A stretch of 64,000 bases of DNA from FEB-35 sp050263095 (GCA_050263095.1 JBLNEW010000071.1:1-64000); one strand, 5' to 3'; shown: positions 16,220 to 25,474, counted from the first letter of the stretch. Notes: generated by a model not told the origin, from the letters alone. Numbers and translations: made by a program.

Positions 16220-19144
16220 ATGAAAAGGCTTGGATCATTCATCCCCGTACTGGCATGCCTGCCGATACTCGCGTCTATCCTGGCCGGCTGCGGCGGATCG
16301 GACAAGCGCGAAGGGACGATCGGCCCGAATCTGGCCCAGACGGGGATCGTCCAGAAGGGGGACCCGGCGCTCGCGGCCGCCGCCGGGTATATAGGATCGC
16401 AAAGGTGCGGCGTCTGCCATCCGACGCAGTTCACGGGCTGGTCGAGGTCGCTTCATAATTTCCCGCTGAAGACCGTCGCGGAGCTCGGGGAAGCCGTTTT
16501 CGTAAACGACGCCAACGGCAACGGGCAGGACGATTTCAAGGACACGCTCGATTTCAACAACACCGCCACCGACAGCCTCATCGAGGCGAACGAAAACGGG
16601 ACCGCGCTTAAAAACACCCGCCCCAACGCCCCGATCCTGAAAATCGTCGCCGGCAAGCATATCGTCAGCATCGCAGGCGTGGAGTTCGAGATCCAGAGGA
16701 CCCAGGGGGGAAACGGGTACTGGAAGCAGCGTTACCAGACCAAGGTCGGCAAGAGCTACTATATCTCCCCCGTCCAGTACAACGAGGTTTCCAGGAAGTA
16801 CGAGGCGTACAACGCCTCTCACTGGTACAGCGGGACAAATACGCCCCGATTCAATCAGGCATACGGCAGCGACGCGCTGGTCGCGCAGTTCGGCGCTCTG
16901 AACGTCGCCCCGACCGGTCTCGGAACGGCGAGGTCCTGGGAGAACCGGTGCGCCGGCTGCCACCAGACAGGCCTGACCGTAGCTTCCCAGACCGCGGCCT
17001 ACGCCGGCGCCGACGTCACCGAGGCAGTCACCGGCTACGTGGAGCTGAACATCGGGTGCGAGGCGTGCCACGGACCCGGAGCGGCGCACGCGGCCTTCGG
17101 GAACCCGGCCGAAATCATCAATCCGGCCGGTTTCGCCGCAGCGGGCGTCTCTGGAATCCGAGTCGCGAACATGACGTGCGGACGCTGCCACAGCCGCGGG
17201 GAGGGAAACCGCACCCTGCCGGGCATGTCCCTAAACCTCGAGTATCCTGCCCGCCTGGACGGTGGGGCCACCGTCCTCCCCATCCCGGGGACCAACATAA
17301 TCGACAATTCCGCGGGCAACCCGTTCGTGATACTGGACACCACGACAGCCTACTACGGGGCCTTCCCCTCGGCCTTCAAGGCGAACGGCACCCGTGACAT
17401 CTTCTCGGACTACAGGAACTGGTACGCCAACTACACCTTCCCGATCTACGTCGCCTCCCGGCAGAACCACCAGGCGTGGACCGACATGGAGCAGGGGCCG
17501 CACGCCCCGGACAAGGCCACCGACATCACGTGCTGGGATTGCCACGATCCGCACAAGGCGGCGGGGAACCCGGCCGCGGTCGCCGGCGACGACCATCAGA
17601 TCAGGGAGTCCGTTACCCGGAACTCCGTGACCTTCCAGACCAAGGACAGCGACAACAGCCTGTGTTTGGCCTGCCACCACGACTTCTTCGGGCTCACAGC
17701 AAGCGACGCAAGGACCAATACCTCCGCCGTGCGGACCGCCGTGGTCCGGCACATCGGGGTCGAAGCCCAGATGGCCCAGGCTCCCTACGACCCGGCAGGG
17801 ACCGGCGTCGGCCGCTGCTCTACCTGCCACATGCCCAAGACCTCCTCATCGGCGATCCGGAAGACCTTCGGGCTGGGGCTGCAGGAAGGCGACATACACA
17901 ACCACTCGTTCAACATCATCTGGCCCAGCGTGAACGTCGTCGCCTTCGACAACGGCCAGCTCAAGATCGACGGCACGATGGTCAGCTCCTGCTATGGCAC
18001 GACCCCGTGCCACAGCAACGACCCGGCAAGCGCAAAGTACGTGAAAAACGTCACGGAATGGTCAAGGTCCGACCACGCCGATTTCACGAGCGAACCGTTC
18101 CGTCACTTCGACGTCGACGGGTCCATATCGGCCTCCTGCGCCAGGTGCCACAGCAAGTACGGCTATCTGGACTACCTGCCGGACCGCATCGTCAACTCCA
18201 GCGCCAAGCTGGGCAGCAAGATTTCCTGCGCCGTATGCCACAGCGAGGACGGCGACGGGACCACGCGGTTCGCCCGGCGAACCGCGGGCGACGCCCTCGA
18301 CAACGTCGTCTTCCCGTCGGGGGCCGGCGTGACCCTGGGCAACGCCAGCAACCTGTGCATGGTGTGCCACCAGGGCCGCGCGTCCAAGGTCCAGGTGGAC
18401 ACCGCCATCGCGAACGATCCGCTCGACAACTCGATCAACAACCTGACTTTCATAAACATCCACTACTTCGCCGCGTCGGCCACCCTGTTCGGCACCGAAG
18501 TCAAGGGCGGGTACGAATACGACAACCAGGTCTACGAAGGAAGGCTCGTGCACGTCCCCGCGCGCGACACGTGCATCGAATGCCACATGGGCAGGTCGGT
18601 CGACCTCAACCTGAGCAACCACACCAACGAGCCGAAGACAGAGTACTGCGCGCTCTGCCACCCCTCGGTCCCGGTTCCGGACAACCCCGCCGATGCGGCC
18701 CGCTTCCGGTCGATCCGGTTTCCTCCGGCGGGCGGGATCGACTACAACGGGAACGGCAACGTCACCGAGGGAATCTACCGGGAAATCTGGGGCACCGGCG
18801 TCAACGGGACCGACAACGTCGTGAACCGCCTGCTGCTCGCCGTCCAGGCGTATGCTGCGGCGAACCGGCCGGCGCGGATCGCCTACGACCCGGCCACAAG
18901 CCCGTACTGGTTCAAGGACAACAACGGGAACGGGATCGTCGACGCGAACGAGGCGGTCAACGCGAACCGGTACAACGTCTTCGACGCGAAGCTGCTCCGG
19001 GCGGCCTACAACTACCAGGTCGTCCAGAAGGAGCCGTGCGGATACGTGCACAACCCAAGGTACGTCATTCAGCTTCTGTTCGACTCGATACGGGACCTGG
19101 ACCCTGCCGCGGTGCTCGCGCCCACGGTGCTCGCCCGGCCGTAG
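16220..19144 (+). CDS. large multiheme c-type cytochrome lipoprotein (12 CXXCH plus one CX5CH)
   Basis: Predicted outer-surface cytochrome of 974 residues. The ATG at 16220 follows ATGGAGG and opens a lipoprotein signal peptide with lipobox ILAGC. Twelve canonical motifs: CGVCH, CAGCH, CEACH, CGRCH, CWDCH, CLACH, CSTCH, CARCH, CAVCH, CMVCH, CIECH and CALCH. A non-canonical CYGTTPCH (CX5CH, Cys591-His598) lies between the seventh and eighth. EF-hand or thrombospondin-type Asp/Asn-Gly loops (NDANGNGQDDF near 95, DYNGNGN near 840, DNNGNGIVDANE near 900) suggest calcium sites. There is no collagen-like tract. Position and heme number parallel Geobacter OmcB, although the sequence is not obviously OmcB. 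It ends the conduit operon. Confidence 0.88.
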   Translation: MKRLGSFIPVLACLPILASILAGCGGSDKREGTIGPNLAQTGIVQKGDPALAAAAGYIGSQRCGVCHPTQFTGWSRSLHNFPLKTVAELGEAVFVNDANGNGQDDFKDTLDFNNTATDSLIEANENGTALKNTRPNAPILKIVAGKHIVSIAGVEFEIQRTQGGNGYWKQRYQTKVGKSYYISPVQYNEVSRKYEAYNASHWYSGTNTPRFNQAYGSDALVAQFGALNVAPTGLGTARSWENRCAGCHQTGLTVASQTAAYAGADVTEAVTGYVELNIGCEACHGPGAAHAAFGNPAEIINPAGFAAAGVSGIRVANMTCGRCHSRGEGNRTLPGMSLNLEYPARLDGGATVLPIPGTNIIDNSAGNPFVILDTTTAYYGAFPSAFKANGTRDIFSDYRNWYANYTFPIYVASRQNHQAWTDMEQGPHAPDKATDITCWDCHDPHKAAGNPAAVAGDDHQIRESVTRNSVTFQTKDSDNSLCLACHHDFFGLTASDARTNTSAVRTAVVRHIGVEAQMAQAPYDPAGTGVGRCSTCHMPKTSSSAIRKTFGLGLQEGDIHNHSFNIIWPSVNVVAFDNGQLKIDGTMVSSCYGTTPCHSNDPASAKYVKNVTEWSRSDHADFTSEPFRHFDVDGSISASCARCHSKYGYLDYLPDRIVNSSAKLGSKISCAVCHSEDGDGTTRFARRTAGDALDNVVFPSGAGVTLGNASNLCMVCHQGRASKVQVDTAIANDPLDNSINNLTFINIHYFAASATLFGTEVKGGYEYDNQVYEGRLVHVPARDTCIECHMGRSVDLNLSNHTNEPKTEYCALCHPSVPVPDNPADAARFRSIRFPPAGGIDYNGNGNVTEGIYREIWGTGVNGTDNVVNRLLLAVQAYAAANRPARIAYDPATSPYWFKDNNGNGIVDANEAVNANRYNVFDAKLLRAAYNYQVVQKEPCGYVHNPRYVIQLLFDSIRDLDPAAVLAPTVLARP

Positions 19145-19195
19145 GACGCGCGGCGAACGTTCCGAACGGCGGTAACGCGCCGCCGAACGATCGAA

Positions 19196-19230
19196 CGCCC
19201 GGCCCTCCGTTAAGGGGGCCGGGCGTTTTT
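19196..19230 (+). terminator. intrinsic terminator of the conduit operon
   Basis: CGCCCGGCCC pairs with GGGCCGGGCG across a short loop and is followed by TTTTT. It lies between two convergent genes but has a T-run only for the plus strand. Confidence 0.9.
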
Positions 19231-19279
19231 CGTCCGCGGGCTTTATCGGTGCGTGCGTTCGCGCCGCGAGCGCCTCAGG

Positions 19280-20482
19280 TCAGGGGTGATCGAGCTGCCC
19301 GCGGATCGCCCCTCCGGCGAAATCGGCGTTGTGGATGTTGAAGTACATGTTCCCCGCGTCGAAGGCAGTAATGTCCGCGGCCGCAAGCGAGGCCGCGCCG
19401 TCGGGCACGAACCACGAGTCAGGACCGCCGACAAGGGGCACCGTGATCGGACCGGCGACGCCCCTTGCGCCCGTATGGACGTGCGCCTGCGTGGCGCCGA
19501 TCACGCCGGCGCTGACCGCGAACCCCGCGACCTTACCGGTCGCCGTGTCCACCCCGAGGATCCCTCCGCCGACGCCCGTCGAGGTCGAGCCGGTCGTCTC
19601 CTGGGTGTTGTCCAGGAAAGCGAACCGGAACGCCGTCGGTCCCTTGTCGAGCTGCCCGCGGATCGCTCCTCCGGCGAAGTCGGCATTGTGGATGTTGAAG
19701 TACATGTTCCCCGCCGTGAACGCCGAAATGTCCGCCGCCGCAAGCGCGGCCGCGCCGTCCGGCACGAACCACAGGTCAGGCCCGCCGACCAGGGGCACCG
19801 TGATCGGACCGGCGACACCCCGTGCGCCCGTATGGACGTGCGCCTGCGTGGCGCCGATGACGCCCGTGCTGACTGCAAATCCGCCAACCCTGCCGGTCGC
19901 CGTGTCCACCCCAAGGATCCCGCCGCCGACGCCCGTCGAGTTGGAGCCGGTTGTTTCCTGGGTATTGTCCAGGGCGGCAAGTTCCACCGCTGTCGGAGTG
20001 ATATCGAGCTGCCCGCGGATCGCCCCTCCGGGGAAGTCGGCATTATGGATGTTGAAGTACATGTTCCCCGCCTCGAAGGCCGCTATGTCCGCCGCCGCAA
20101 GCGGGGCCGCGTCGTCCGGTACGAACCACAGGTCAGGGCCGCCTGCAAGGGGCACCGTGATCGGACCGGCGACACCACGCGCGCCCGTGTGGACGTGCGC
20201 CTGAGTGGCGCCGATCACGCCGGTGCCCACCACGAAACCGGTCACACCGCCGGTCGCGGTGTCCACGGACAGGACGCCGCCGCCTACGCCCGTCGAAGTC
20301 GATCCGGTCGTCTCCTGGGCGTTGTCCAGGCCTGCGACCTTCGTGATGATGGTGGAAGCCGGCGCCTGGGGTGTCGGTGAGGCGACGCTTCCGCCCCCGC
20401 CGCCGCCCCCCCCGCATGCGGAGAGGCCGGCCGACGCAATAGCGAGGATTACGAAACAGGTGATTCTCCTGGTTGCATTCAT
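19280..20482 (-). CDS. lipoprotein with three CHRD domains
   Basis: Extracytoplasmic 400-residue protein of unknown function. It begins with a lipoprotein signal peptide (lipobox LSAC, followed by a run of eight glycines). It then has three near-identical repeats of about 115 residues (roughly 45-160, 165-278 and 280-400). Each contains the CHRD hallmarks: LDNxQETTGS, a GVGGG turn, IGATQAHVHTG, and GNMYFNIHNADFxGGAIRGQLD. CHRD domains also occur in chordin and in many bacterial secreted proteins; a ligand role has been proposed but no bacterial activity is settled. It converges with the conduit operon. High repeat identity implies recent internal duplication. Confidence 0.85.
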   Translation of the reverse strand: MNATRRITCFVILAIASAGLSACGGGGGGGGSVASPTPQAPASTIITKVAGLDNAQETTGSTSTGVGGGVLSVDTATGGVTGFVVGTGVIGATQAHVHTGARGVAGPITVPLAGGPDLWFVPDDAAPLAAADIAAFEAGNMYFNIHNADFPGGAIRGQLDITPTAVELAALDNTQETTGSNSTGVGGGILGVDTATGRVGGFAVSTGVIGATQAHVHTGARGVAGPITVPLVGGPDLWFVPDGAAALAAADISAFTAGNMYFNIHNADFAGGAIRGQLDKGPTAFRFAFLDNTQETTGSTSTGVGGGILGVDTATGKVAGFAVSAGVIGATQAHVHTGARGVAGPITVPLVGGPDSWFVPDGAASLAAADITAFDAGNMYFNIHNADFAGGAIRGQLDHP

Positions 20483-20661
20483 AGGGGTTCCCTCCAGTCC
20501 GGAAAGGTTGAATCCGTCGGGGACCCCACCAGGCGGCAGAATTTTCCTTCTGCCTTCCCCTTCTCTTCTTGCCGCGAATGAATCGGACTCTTACGATGGT
20601 GGAATCCGGCAGCCGGTTCCCGCCATCGTCAAGAAACCGCAAGGGATTGTTCGGAAATCTG

Positions 20662-21450
20662 TTATCGGCCCCGGAACTCCGGTTTCCGCTTGGAAAGGAA
20701 CGCTTTCTTGCCTTCGACGAGATCCCTGCTCTCCATGCACTGCCGGATGAGGCACTCCGCCTCTTCTCCTTCCGCCGGCGGCAGCCCGCGGAATTCCATG
20801 CACAGGGCGAGGATCCGCTTCGTGCCGCGGATGGAAAGCGGCGCATTGCCGGCGATCTCCCGCGCCATTTCGCCGGCGACCTGCTCCAATTCCTCGGGGG
20901 GGCAGGCGCGGTTGACCAGCCGCAGATCGACGGCGCGGCGCGCGCTCACCTTTCGCGCGGTGTAGAAGAGCTCCTTGGTCGCGGGCAGCCCGATCACGTT
21001 GACGAACCGCATGAGTCCCGCGGGACGGTAGATGATTCCGAGGCGTGCCGGGGTCATGCCGAAGACCGCCTGGTCCGAGGCGACGCGGATGTCGCATGCG
21101 ATCGCCAGTTCCAATCCTCCTCCGAAGGCAAAGCCGTTGAGCATCCCGATAACCGGGGCGGGAAACGACTCAACGGCACGGATCATGTCGTCGAAGGGAT
21201 TCGATGAGAGCAGCACCTGCGCCTCCCCGGATCCTCCGGCCGGGATCGCCGTAATGTCGTAGCCCGCGCAAAACGCTTCCCCTCCCTCCCCCCGGAGTAT
21301 GACGCACCGAACCTCCGGGACGGAGAGCTCCTCGAACGCGCGGCGGATTTCGCCCAGGATCTTCAGGTTCAACGCGTTCTTCTTCGCCGGATTCGAGATC
21401 GTGACCGTCGCCACACTCCCGTCCCTGGAAACGATGACCTTCCCTCCCAT
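20662..21450 (-). CDS. enoyl-CoA hydratase/isomerase family protein
   Basis: Crotonase-fold enzyme of 262 residues. The ATG at 21450 is preceded by GGAGGGGGAGGGATC. The oxyanion-hole segments are visible: FCAGYDITA after the first and FAFGGGLELAIACDIRVAS with the second. The position usually holding the first catalytic Glu in hydratases reads FGMTPARLGIIY, so a glutamate is not obvious there, and the enzyme may be an isomerase or another crotonase. It is monocistronic by context, between the CHRD gene and a divergent acetyltransferase. The substrate cannot be told from sequence. Confidence 0.85.
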   Translation of the reverse strand: MGGKVIVSRDGSVATVTISNPAKKNALNLKILGEIRRAFEELSVPEVRCVILRGEGGEAFCAGYDITAIPAGGSGEAQVLLSSNPFDDMIRAVESFPAPVIGMLNGFAFGGGLELAIACDIRVASDQAVFGMTPARLGIIYRPAGLMRFVNVIGLPATKELFYTARKVSARRAVDLRLVNRACPPEELEQVAGEMAREIAGNAPLSIRGTKRILALCMEFRGLPPAEGEEAECLIRQCMESRDLVEGKKAFLSKRKPEFRGR

Positions 21451-21601
21451 GATCCCTCCCCCTCCCTTTTCCCTCCGGCCGGGCGCCGTTGCGCCGATCG
21501 GGGCATTCGTATCTTTATAGGGAAAAAAGAACGCCTGCGCAACACGGCGGGGAAGGACTCGGGAACGGAAACGCGGTGCATGCAAGGTGAAGCGGGAAAC
21601 G

Positions 21602-21630
21602 TTGACAACCGGGACGCCAGCCATTATAAT
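21602..21630 (+). promoter_or_regulatory. consensus sigma-70 promoter of the GNAT gene
   Basis: TTGACA at 21602-21607 and TATAAT at 21625-21630 with an ideal 17-bp spacer, 53 bp upstream of the ATG at 21684. Confidence 0.85.
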
Positions 21631-21683
21631 TTCAAAACGCTATTTTATCTTTGCCATCATCCTTGGGAAGGAGGACCGTCGAC

Positions 21684-22286
21684 ATGGCACGGGAATATCC
21701 GAAAGAGGTCAAGGTCAAGGACGGAAGCACGGTTGTCCTGCGTCCATTCGAGAAGAAGGACAAGGACGCCCTCTACGCTTTCTTCTCGAGGCTTCCGGAA
21801 TCGGACCGGCTGTTTCTCAAGGACAATGTCACCGACCCCGCGGTGGTGGAGCGCTGGGCGACCGAGCTCAATTACGAGAAGGTCTACCCGCTGCTGGCGT
21901 GGAGAGGCCAGGACATCGTGGCGGACGCCACGCTCCACAAGAACCTGGGCGGCTGGATGAAGCACGTGGGCACCATCCGGATCGTGATCGCCCCCGAATA
22001 CCAGAGGAAGGGACTGGGGAGCATACTGGCCAACGAGCTTTTTCTGCACGCCCTCAAATCAGGGCTGGAGAAGATCGTGGCCGAGATGATGGAGACCCAG
22101 CAGGGCGCCAAGAAAGTCTTCGAGAAGATGGGATTCAAGCAGGAAGCCATCTTCCACGGGCACGTGCGCGACCAGATCGGCGTCCGCCACGACCTGCTCG
22201 TCCTCACCAAGGACCTCGAGGAATTCTGGGCGAATATCCAGACCCACGAGTACTTCTCGTACCCCACCAGGGAGATGGAGGGTTAG
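21684..22286 (+). CDS. GNAT-family N-acetyltransferase
   Basis: Cytosolic acetyl-CoA-dependent acetyltransferase of 200 residues. The start at 21684 is chosen for GGAAGGAGG nine bases upstream. The acetyl-CoA-binding motif A reads IRIVIAPEYQRKGLGSIL near residues 93-112 and a motif B-like segment (AKKVFEKMGFKQEAIF) follows near 140-157. The acceptor is unknown; the overall shape resembles RimJ/RimL-like amino-acid or protein acetyltransferases. Its stop codon overlaps the stop of the convergent mrp gene by 3 bases. Confidence 0.85.
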   Translation: MAREYPKEVKVKDGSTVVLRPFEKKDKDALYAFFSRLPESDRLFLKDNVTDPAVVERWATELNYEKVYPLLAWRGQDIVADATLHKNLGGWMKHVGTIRIVIAPEYQRKGLGSILANELFLHALKSGLEKIVAEMMETQQGAKKVFEKMGFKQEAIFHGHVRDQIGVRHDLLVLTKDLEEFWANIQTHEYFSYPTREMEG

Positions 22287-23365
22287 AGGGAGCCAAGGAC
22301 CGCGAGGGCGGCAGCCGCTTCCGAAGCCGCCCTGGCGATGGCGCGGGCGGCCGGGGAATCGGGATTCCGGGAGACCAGCGGCCGCCCCTCGTCCGAGGCC
22401 TCGCGAAGCTCCATCTGCAGCGGCACCTCGCCCAGGAACTTAAGCCCCATCTCCCTGCCGGTCGCTTCCGCGCCGCCGTGGCCGAAGATCTCGCTCCTGC
22501 CGGAGCAGTGGGGGCACAGGAAGTAGCTCATGTTCTCGATCACGCCGAGGATCGGGACGCCGACCTTCTCGAACATCCGGACAGCCTTCTTCACGTCGAT
22601 CAGCGCAAGGTCCTGCGGCGTCGTCACGACGATCGCCCCGGCGACGGGGGTCATCTGGACGAGCGAAAGCTGCACATCCCCCGTGCCCGGGGGAAGGTCG
22701 ATCACGAGGTAGTCCAACTCCCCCCACTTCGTGCCGTGGAGAAACTGCTCGAGCGCCTTGATCAGCAAGGGGCCCCGCCATATTACCGGGGAGTCGTCCT
22801 CGAGCATGAACCCGATGGACAGCACCTTCATGCCGTCGCGCTCCGCCGGGATTATCATGTCGTCCTCGCCCGTCAACCGGTATCCCTTGAGCGACATGAG
22901 CGTCGGGATCGATGGCCCGTATATGTCGGCGTCCAGCAGCCCCACGCGGGCGCCCGCCCGCTGAAGCGCCACTGCGATGTTCACGCTCATCGTGGACTTG
23001 CCGACCCCTCCCTTTCCCGACGCAACCGCGATGATGTTCCGCACTCCGGGGATGGGGCGCCTGCCTTCCATCGGGTCTTTCGCCGCCCGCACGTCAGCGG
23101 AAACGCGCACCTCCGCCGACGAGACGCCGGGGATCGCCTTGACGGCCCCTTCCACCGCCACCGCGATTTCCGATTTCTTGGGGCAGGCGGGGGTCGTCAG
23201 CACCAGATCCAGGGAAACGTCGCCCCCCGACACCGCAACGTTCCGTATCATGTTCAACGTCACGAGGTCCTTCCCCAGCTCCGGGTCCATCACTTTGCCA
23301 AGCGCCGAAAGAACCGCTTCCGGGGTAACGCCGCCAGCCGCCTGCTTCCGGCCGAAAATGCCCAT
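22283..23365 (-). CDS. mrp: Mrp/NBP35-family iron-sulfur cluster carrier ATPase
   Basis: P-loop ATPase of the Mrp/ApbC group that carries Fe-S clusters to apo-proteins in the cytosol, which fits a cell rich in redox enzymes. The 360-residue protein starts at the ATG at 23365 (GGAG upstream). An N-terminal DUF59/MIP18-like domain covers about residues 12-90. The deviant Walker A is GKGGVGKST near 117. The cluster-binding CPHC lies in MSYFLCPHCSG near 280. It is divergent from murJ, with about 125 bases between the starts. Confidence 0.92.
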   Translation of the reverse strand: MGIFGRKQAAGGVTPEAVLSALGKVMDPELGKDLVTLNMIRNVAVSGGDVSLDLVLTTPACPKKSEIAVAVEGAVKAIPGVSSAEVRVSADVRAAKDPMEGRRPIPGVRNIIAVASGKGGVGKSTMSVNIAVALQRAGARVGLLDADIYGPSIPTLMSLKGYRLTGEDDMIIPAERDGMKVLSIGFMLEDDSPVIWRGPLLIKALEQFLHGTKWGELDYLVIDLPPGTGDVQLSLVQMTPVAGAIVVTTPQDLALIDVKKAVRMFEKVGVPILGVIENMSYFLCPHCSGRSEIFGHGGAEATGREMGLKFLGEVPLQMELREASDEGRPLVSRNPDSPAARAIARAASEAAAALAVLGSL

Positions 23366-23452
23366 GTGATTCTCCTTCGCTCCGTATTGTCGCCACCCTA
23401 CCGCCGCACGGGGCAAGGCGCCTTGACCCTCATCAAGCGCGGGATTTTTCCT

Positions 23453-23482
23453 TTGGAGCCGTCCCCAGGCTTCGATTATAGT
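23453..23482 (+). promoter_or_regulatory. sigma-70-like promoter of murJ with a very short leader
   Basis: TTGGAG at 23453-23458, an 18-bp spacer and TATAGT at 23477-23482. The murJ ATG lies only 7 bases after the -10 box, so the transcript would be nearly leaderless. No Shine-Dalgarno sequence is visible. Confidence 0.5.
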
Positions 23483-23489
23483 CACAACG

Positions 23490-25061
23490 ATGTCCCCATC
23501 CTCACGGAAACAGATGGGCCGCGCGGCGGCCCTCATGATGGCGTCCGTTTTCCTGAGCCGCATAATGGGCTATGCGCGGGACGCGGTCATAGCATATCGC
23601 CACGGGGCCACGACCGAGACCGACGCCTACTTCGCCGCGTTCACGATACCCGATTTCCTCAACTACCTGCTGGCAGGCGGTTCCCTTTCGATCACGTTCA
23701 TCCCGATCTTCGCGCGATACCTCGCCGAAGGAAAGGAGGAGGACGGGTACCGCTCCTTCTCGACGATCGCCACCATCATGGGCGTCGCCATGGTATTCTT
23801 CGTGATCCTCGGTGAATTCCTCGCGGAGCGTTTGATCCCCCTTATCGCCCCGGGATTCCCCCCGGACCAGATCGCCCTCGCCGCGCGGCTGACGCGCATC
23901 GTGCTGCCCGCGCAGATCTTCTTCTACCTTGGAGGGCTGCTTATGGCCGTCCAGTTCGCCCATAACAGGTTCTTGCTGCCGGCCACCGCGCCGCTGATCT
24001 ATAACGCCGGGATCATCGCCGGGGGGCTTGCCCTGGGACCGTTCGTCGGAATGGCCGGCTTCGCCTGGGGGGTTCTCGCCGGCTCGTTTCTCGGAAACTT
24101 CGCCGTTCAGTTTTACGGTGCGCGTAAATCGGGCCTCAAATTCTTCCCGCGGATCGATTTCGCCGATCCCGGATTCCGGGAGTTCGTCCGCCTGTCGATA
24201 CCGATCATGCTCGGGTTCTCCCTGGTAGTCGTAGACGAGTGGATGACCCGAATCTTCGGATCGTTCCTCCTGGCGGGGGCGATCACCTGGCTCAACAACG
24301 CCCGTCGGCTGATGCAGGTGCCGGTCGGCATCTTCGGCCAGGCCTCGGGGGTGGCGTCCTACCCGTTCCTTTCCGCGCAGGCCGCCAGGGGGGAGAAGGA
24401 GGCGATGTGGGAAACGCTGTCGGCGACGCTGCGATGGGTCTTTTTCGTCTCCTGCGCGGCGGCCGCCGTTACCGGCATCCTTTCGCGGGAGGTCGTGCTG
24501 GCCGTATTCAAGCGCGGGGCGTTCACCATCGACGATACGATTTCGACCGCTTCGGCGCTGGCCGCTTTCTCCATCGGAATTCCGTTCTGGTGCGGGCAGG
24601 CGATCGCCTCGCGGGGCTTCTTCGCGCTCAAGGACACATGGACCCCCACGCTGGTCGGAACCGGCGCGTGGCTGCTCAGCCTGCCCGCCTACTATTTCCT
24701 CCGCCAGAAACTGGGCGTCTTCGGCCTGGCGCTTGCCAGCAGCATCGGCATATTCCTTCACGCGACGGCGCTCTACGGCATCCTCATGTGGAAGACCGTC
24801 GGAAGGAAGGGAATGGGGCAATCCCTCGAGTACTCGAGGATGGCCGTGTCGGGGATCGTCGCCGCCCTCGCCGGCTCGTACGCGATGGGGATTTCATCCA
24901 GGTGGGTTTCCTGGGAAACGCTTCCTGGCGCGCTTGTCCGCTTCGCCGCCGGAGGCGCCGTTATCGCGGCTGCGTACTTCCTGTGCGCGCTCCTTTTGGG
25001 AAGTTCAACGGCCAGGTCCATCAAGGGAAAGCGCGACGTGCTCCATCCGCCCTCGAGCTAG
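23490..25061 (+). CDS. murJ: lipid II flippase MurJ (MviN)
   Basis: Inner-membrane MOP-superfamily transporter that flips the peptidoglycan precursor lipid II. The 523 residues form about 14 hydrophobic helices with no large soluble domain. The N-terminus has the family pattern SVFLSRIMGYARDAV and later NNARRLMQVPVGIFGQASGVASYPFLS. The ATG at 23490 is used; ATG 23514 is a possible alternative. The last codons overlap the convergent gene at 25058. Confidence 0.93.
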   Translation: MSPSSRKQMGRAAALMMASVFLSRIMGYARDAVIAYRHGATTETDAYFAAFTIPDFLNYLLAGGSLSITFIPIFARYLAEGKEEDGYRSFSTIATIMGVAMVFFVILGEFLAERLIPLIAPGFPPDQIALAARLTRIVLPAQIFFYLGGLLMAVQFAHNRFLLPATAPLIYNAGIIAGGLALGPFVGMAGFAWGVLAGSFLGNFAVQFYGARKSGLKFFPRIDFADPGFREFVRLSIPIMLGFSLVVVDEWMTRIFGSFLLAGAITWLNNARRLMQVPVGIFGQASGVASYPFLSAQAARGEKEAMWETLSATLRWVFFVSCAAAAVTGILSREVVLAVFKRGAFTIDDTISTASALAAFSIGIPFWCGQAIASRGFFALKDTWTPTLVGTGAWLLSLPAYYFLRQKLGVFGLALASSIGIFLHATALYGILMWKTVGRKGMGQSLEYSRMAVSGIVAALAGSYAMGISSRWVSWETLPGALVRFAAGGAVIAAAYFLCALLLGSSTARSIKGKRDVLHPPSS

Positions 25062-25474
25062 AGGCGCATCCAGGTGCCGCCGCCTGACAGGGCGCGGCGA
25101 AGCGCATCCTTGTCGACCAGGTTGAATCCGACGTTGCAGCTCCTTCGGCCGAACAGCGCCTTGGTCCCCCCGACGATCGGCACCCGGGCGAGCTCTATCC
25201 TGCGAGGCTTGATGCCGATCGCCTTTTTCCCCCACTGGCGGATCGAAAAGAGCACGAGGCCGACCCAGACCTTTTTCGCCCTGCCGTCGCACACCACTCC
25301 CACGATCCGGACCGGCTCCCCGCTTCCGGGGCCCATGTGCAGCCGCACCTCGGCCAGCGCCTTCGCCGTGGAGCGCGCGACCACTACCGCGTAGCCGTTT
25401 TCCGAGGCCATCCGCTCCATCTCGTCCTGTGCCGCCCTGGCCAGGCAAAAAGGGAGCAGCAGTATCTTTCGCAT
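25058..25474 (-). CDS. conserved hypothetical protein, faintly DUF116-like
   Basis: A 138-residue soluble protein that I do not recognise with certainty. It opens with MRKILLLPFCLARAAQDEM and continues with a GYAVVVARS strand-helix unit and a central VGVVCDGRAKKVW segment. These recall the DUF116 family (CLR motif, then GVxC), but the cysteine cluster of that family is reduced to single cysteines near residues 10, 62 and 115. The C-terminal half is basic. It converges with murJ, overlapping its end by 4 bases. Confidence 0.6.
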   Translation of the reverse strand: MRKILLLPFCLARAAQDEMERMASENGYAVVVARSTAKALAEVRLHMGPGSGEPVRIVGVVCDGRAKKVWVGLVLFSIRQWGKKAIGIKPRRIELARVPIVGGTKALFGRRSCNVGFNLVDKDALRRALSGGGTWMRL

